Shown: one piece after another, positions 5,526 through 6,498 of the stretch
Layout of the letters: every line of letters begins with the position of its first letter
Numbering within the stretch: position 1 is the stretch's first letter
Assembly: GCA_036443405.1 (NCBI GenBank)
Contig: JAZFYD010000226.1
Span: 1-6,498 of the forward strand
Reading direction: 5' to 3'
DNA: 6,498 bases
DNA from: JAZFYD01 sp036443405
GTDB lineage: Bacteria > Planctomycetota > PLA2
Program-made: the position numbers and the translations under genes
The notes under the pieces: model-generated
Databases searched by the model: none
Told to the model about the DNA's origin: nothing
What the model saw: the letters and a program-made list of their open reading frames with translations, nothing else

Positions 5526-6498
5526 CTGCGGACGGCGGGGTCGAGCAACTCCTTCAGGCGGCGATTGCACTCCGCGCGCGTGATCTTGAACAACGCTTCG
5601 CGGTAATCGCCGATCGACGTCTTCCGAAAGTGGTGGCCAACGATCATCTGCGCGATGGACTCGGGTGCATTGAACGCGCGTGCGAACTCGCCGAGTGCCT
5701 TGTTGCGGACGCGCTCGAATTCCTCTTTCGACAAGCCCTGATCGACCGCCACCAAAAGCTCGCGATCGAGCCGGCGCCGCAGCTTCTTCGGATCGTCGGT
5801 TTCGCCGCCAACGAGGCCGAACGAGTAGGTGGGCTCTGCCGTGTACGAGTAGGAAAACCCCTCGTCGACGAGGCCGTCCTCGTACAGGGAGATTTGCACG
5901 CGTCCGGAGTTGCCGAACAGCGTATCCAACGCGAGCGCGGCGGAGAGTTCGCGCCGCAACAGCGGACGGCCGCGGCGGCCGAGCGGCGCATCCTTGAACG
6001 CCATGATGAGACGCGGCCGCGAGATCGGCAACCGGAGTCGCCAGGAGCGCTTTTTGGCCTCCCGCGGTTCGGTCGGCGCTGAGGCGCGCGGTTTCGGCGC
6101 CGGCCCGAACGTGCGTGTCTCGACGTGCGCTTCGACCGCCTTGAACGTCACCGATTCCGGTTCCGGCGAGACGACACTCAACACCATGTTCTTCGGGTGG
6201 TAGTAACACCGGTGGATTTGGTGGAGCAACTCCGGCGTAATCGGCGCGATCGTTTTCGCGGTGCCGGCGATGTCGATGCGCACTGGGTTTTTGTGAAACA
6301 GCGCCTGTATCGATCCGAAGTAGAGCCGCCAGTCGGGATCGTCGTCGTACATGGCGATCTCCTGGCCGATGATGCCCTTTTCCTTCTCCACGTTCTCGTC
6401 CGTCACGTGAAGCTCATAGACCATGTCGAGCAGCGTTCGCAGGTTCCCCGCGAAGTCCGTGCTGGTGCCGAACAGATACCGCGTGGAGGCAAACGAAG
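5501..6498 (-). CDS. M16 family zinc peptidase, YmfH-like (N-terminus outside window)
   Basis: The C-terminal 331 residues of an insulinase-type (M16) peptidase; the gene enters from the right edge, so its start and the HxxEH zinc site are unseen. The reading frame is open from 6496. Near the visible start, ENVEKEKGIIGQEI (34-47 of the visible part) fits the helix that supplies the third zinc ligand: the Glu pair seven residues apart (E39, E46) matches the E...E spacing of pitrilysin. YYHPKNMVLSVVS begins the next M16 domain boundary. A charged, proline-rich stretch follows, then the C-terminal domain with YEDGLVDEGFSYSYTAEP (205-222) and GGETDDPKKL, both very like the Bacillus YmfH/AlbF group. 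M16 enzymes of this type often occur as pairs of an active and an inactive subunit; a partner could lie upstream of 6498. Substrate is unknown. The TAG at 5501-5503 lies inside the miaA coding region. Confidence 0.93.
   Translation of the reverse strand, partial: SFASTRYLFGTSTDFAGNLRTLLDMVYELHVTDENVEKEKGIIGQEIAMYDDDPDWRLYFGSIQALFHKNPVRIDIAGTAKTIAPITPELLHQIHRCYYHPKNMVLSVVSPEPESVTFKAVEAHVETRTFGPAPKPRASAPTEPREAKKRSWRLRLPISRPRLIMAFKDAPLGRRGRPLLRRELSAALALDTLFGNSGRVQISLYEDGLVDEGFSYSYTAEPTYSFGLVGGETDDPKKLRRRLDRELLVAVDQGLSKEEFERVRNKALGEFARAFNAPESIAQMIVGHHFRKTSIGDYREALFKITRAECNRRLKELLDPAVRSYGVASPR

Noticed and set aside
5246..6209. Long overlapping open frames on both strands across the miaA and M16 junction
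   Set aside because: Out of frame with both recognised genes, Arg/Ala/Gly-rich, no motifs and no ribosome sites. They are shadows.
1..6498. tRNA or rRNA genes, CRISPR repeats, transposases, toxin-antitoxin or defence genes
   Set aside because: Reading both strands gave no repeat-spacer pattern, no insertion-sequence ends and no cloverleaf-like structure. The coding content is almost fully explained by housekeeping genes, so no undescribed system is claimed.

Overview
The window looks like a chromosomal piece of a high-GC, Gram-negative-type bacterium carrying mostly housekeeping genes. Three things suggest a lineage near the former Deltaproteobacteria (Myxococcota or a related phylum, probably known from metagenomes): a Hanks-type Ser/Thr kinase with a glycine-rich loop of the kind common in myxobacteria, the futalosine-pathway menaquinone gene mqnA, and an outer-membrane-style lipoprotein. 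This placement is inference from protein style, not a computed phylogeny.

Layout. Positions 1-1416 (minus) hold the N-terminal 472 codons of a transmembrane receptor Ser/Thr kinase with a periplasmic Cache sensor; the gene runs off the left edge. Next on the minus strand are serS (1484-2770, seryl-tRNA synthetase) and mqnA (2783-3478, chorismate dehydratase), 12 bp apart. A 151-bp gap (3479-3629) carries a convincing intrinsic terminator and a second hairpin. Upstream of it are a 90-aa lipoprotein gene of unknown function (3630-3902) and nadD (3981-4610, NaMN adenylyltransferase). nadD is divergent from miaA (4629-5525, plus, tRNA dimethylallyltransferase), with only 18 bp between the two ATGs. 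miaA runs tail-to-tail into a minus-strand M16 zinc-peptidase gene (5501-6498, open at the right edge), and their 3' ends overlap by 25 bp.

Transcription units, as inferred. On the minus strand nadD and the lipoprotein gene appear to form one unit ending at the terminator at 3545-3574. mqnA and serS, possibly with the kinase gene, form a second unit starting just downstream of it. The genes do not form one pathway: they cover tRNA charging and modification (serS, miaA), cofactor and quinone synthesis (nadD, mqnA), envelope or proteolytic functions (lipoprotein, M16 peptidase) and signalling (kinase).

The points most worth a second look are: the kinase's sensor-first membrane topology; the absence of Shine-Dalgarno sequences at nadD, mqnA, serS and miaA, three of which have a -10-like hexamer 6-9 nt before the ATG (possible leaderless initiation); the unrecognised aromatic- and Asn-rich lipoprotein; and the very compact divergent and convergent junctions around miaA. 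I found no RNA genes, mobile elements or CRISPR arrays, and nothing that amounts to a clear new defence or biosynthetic system.
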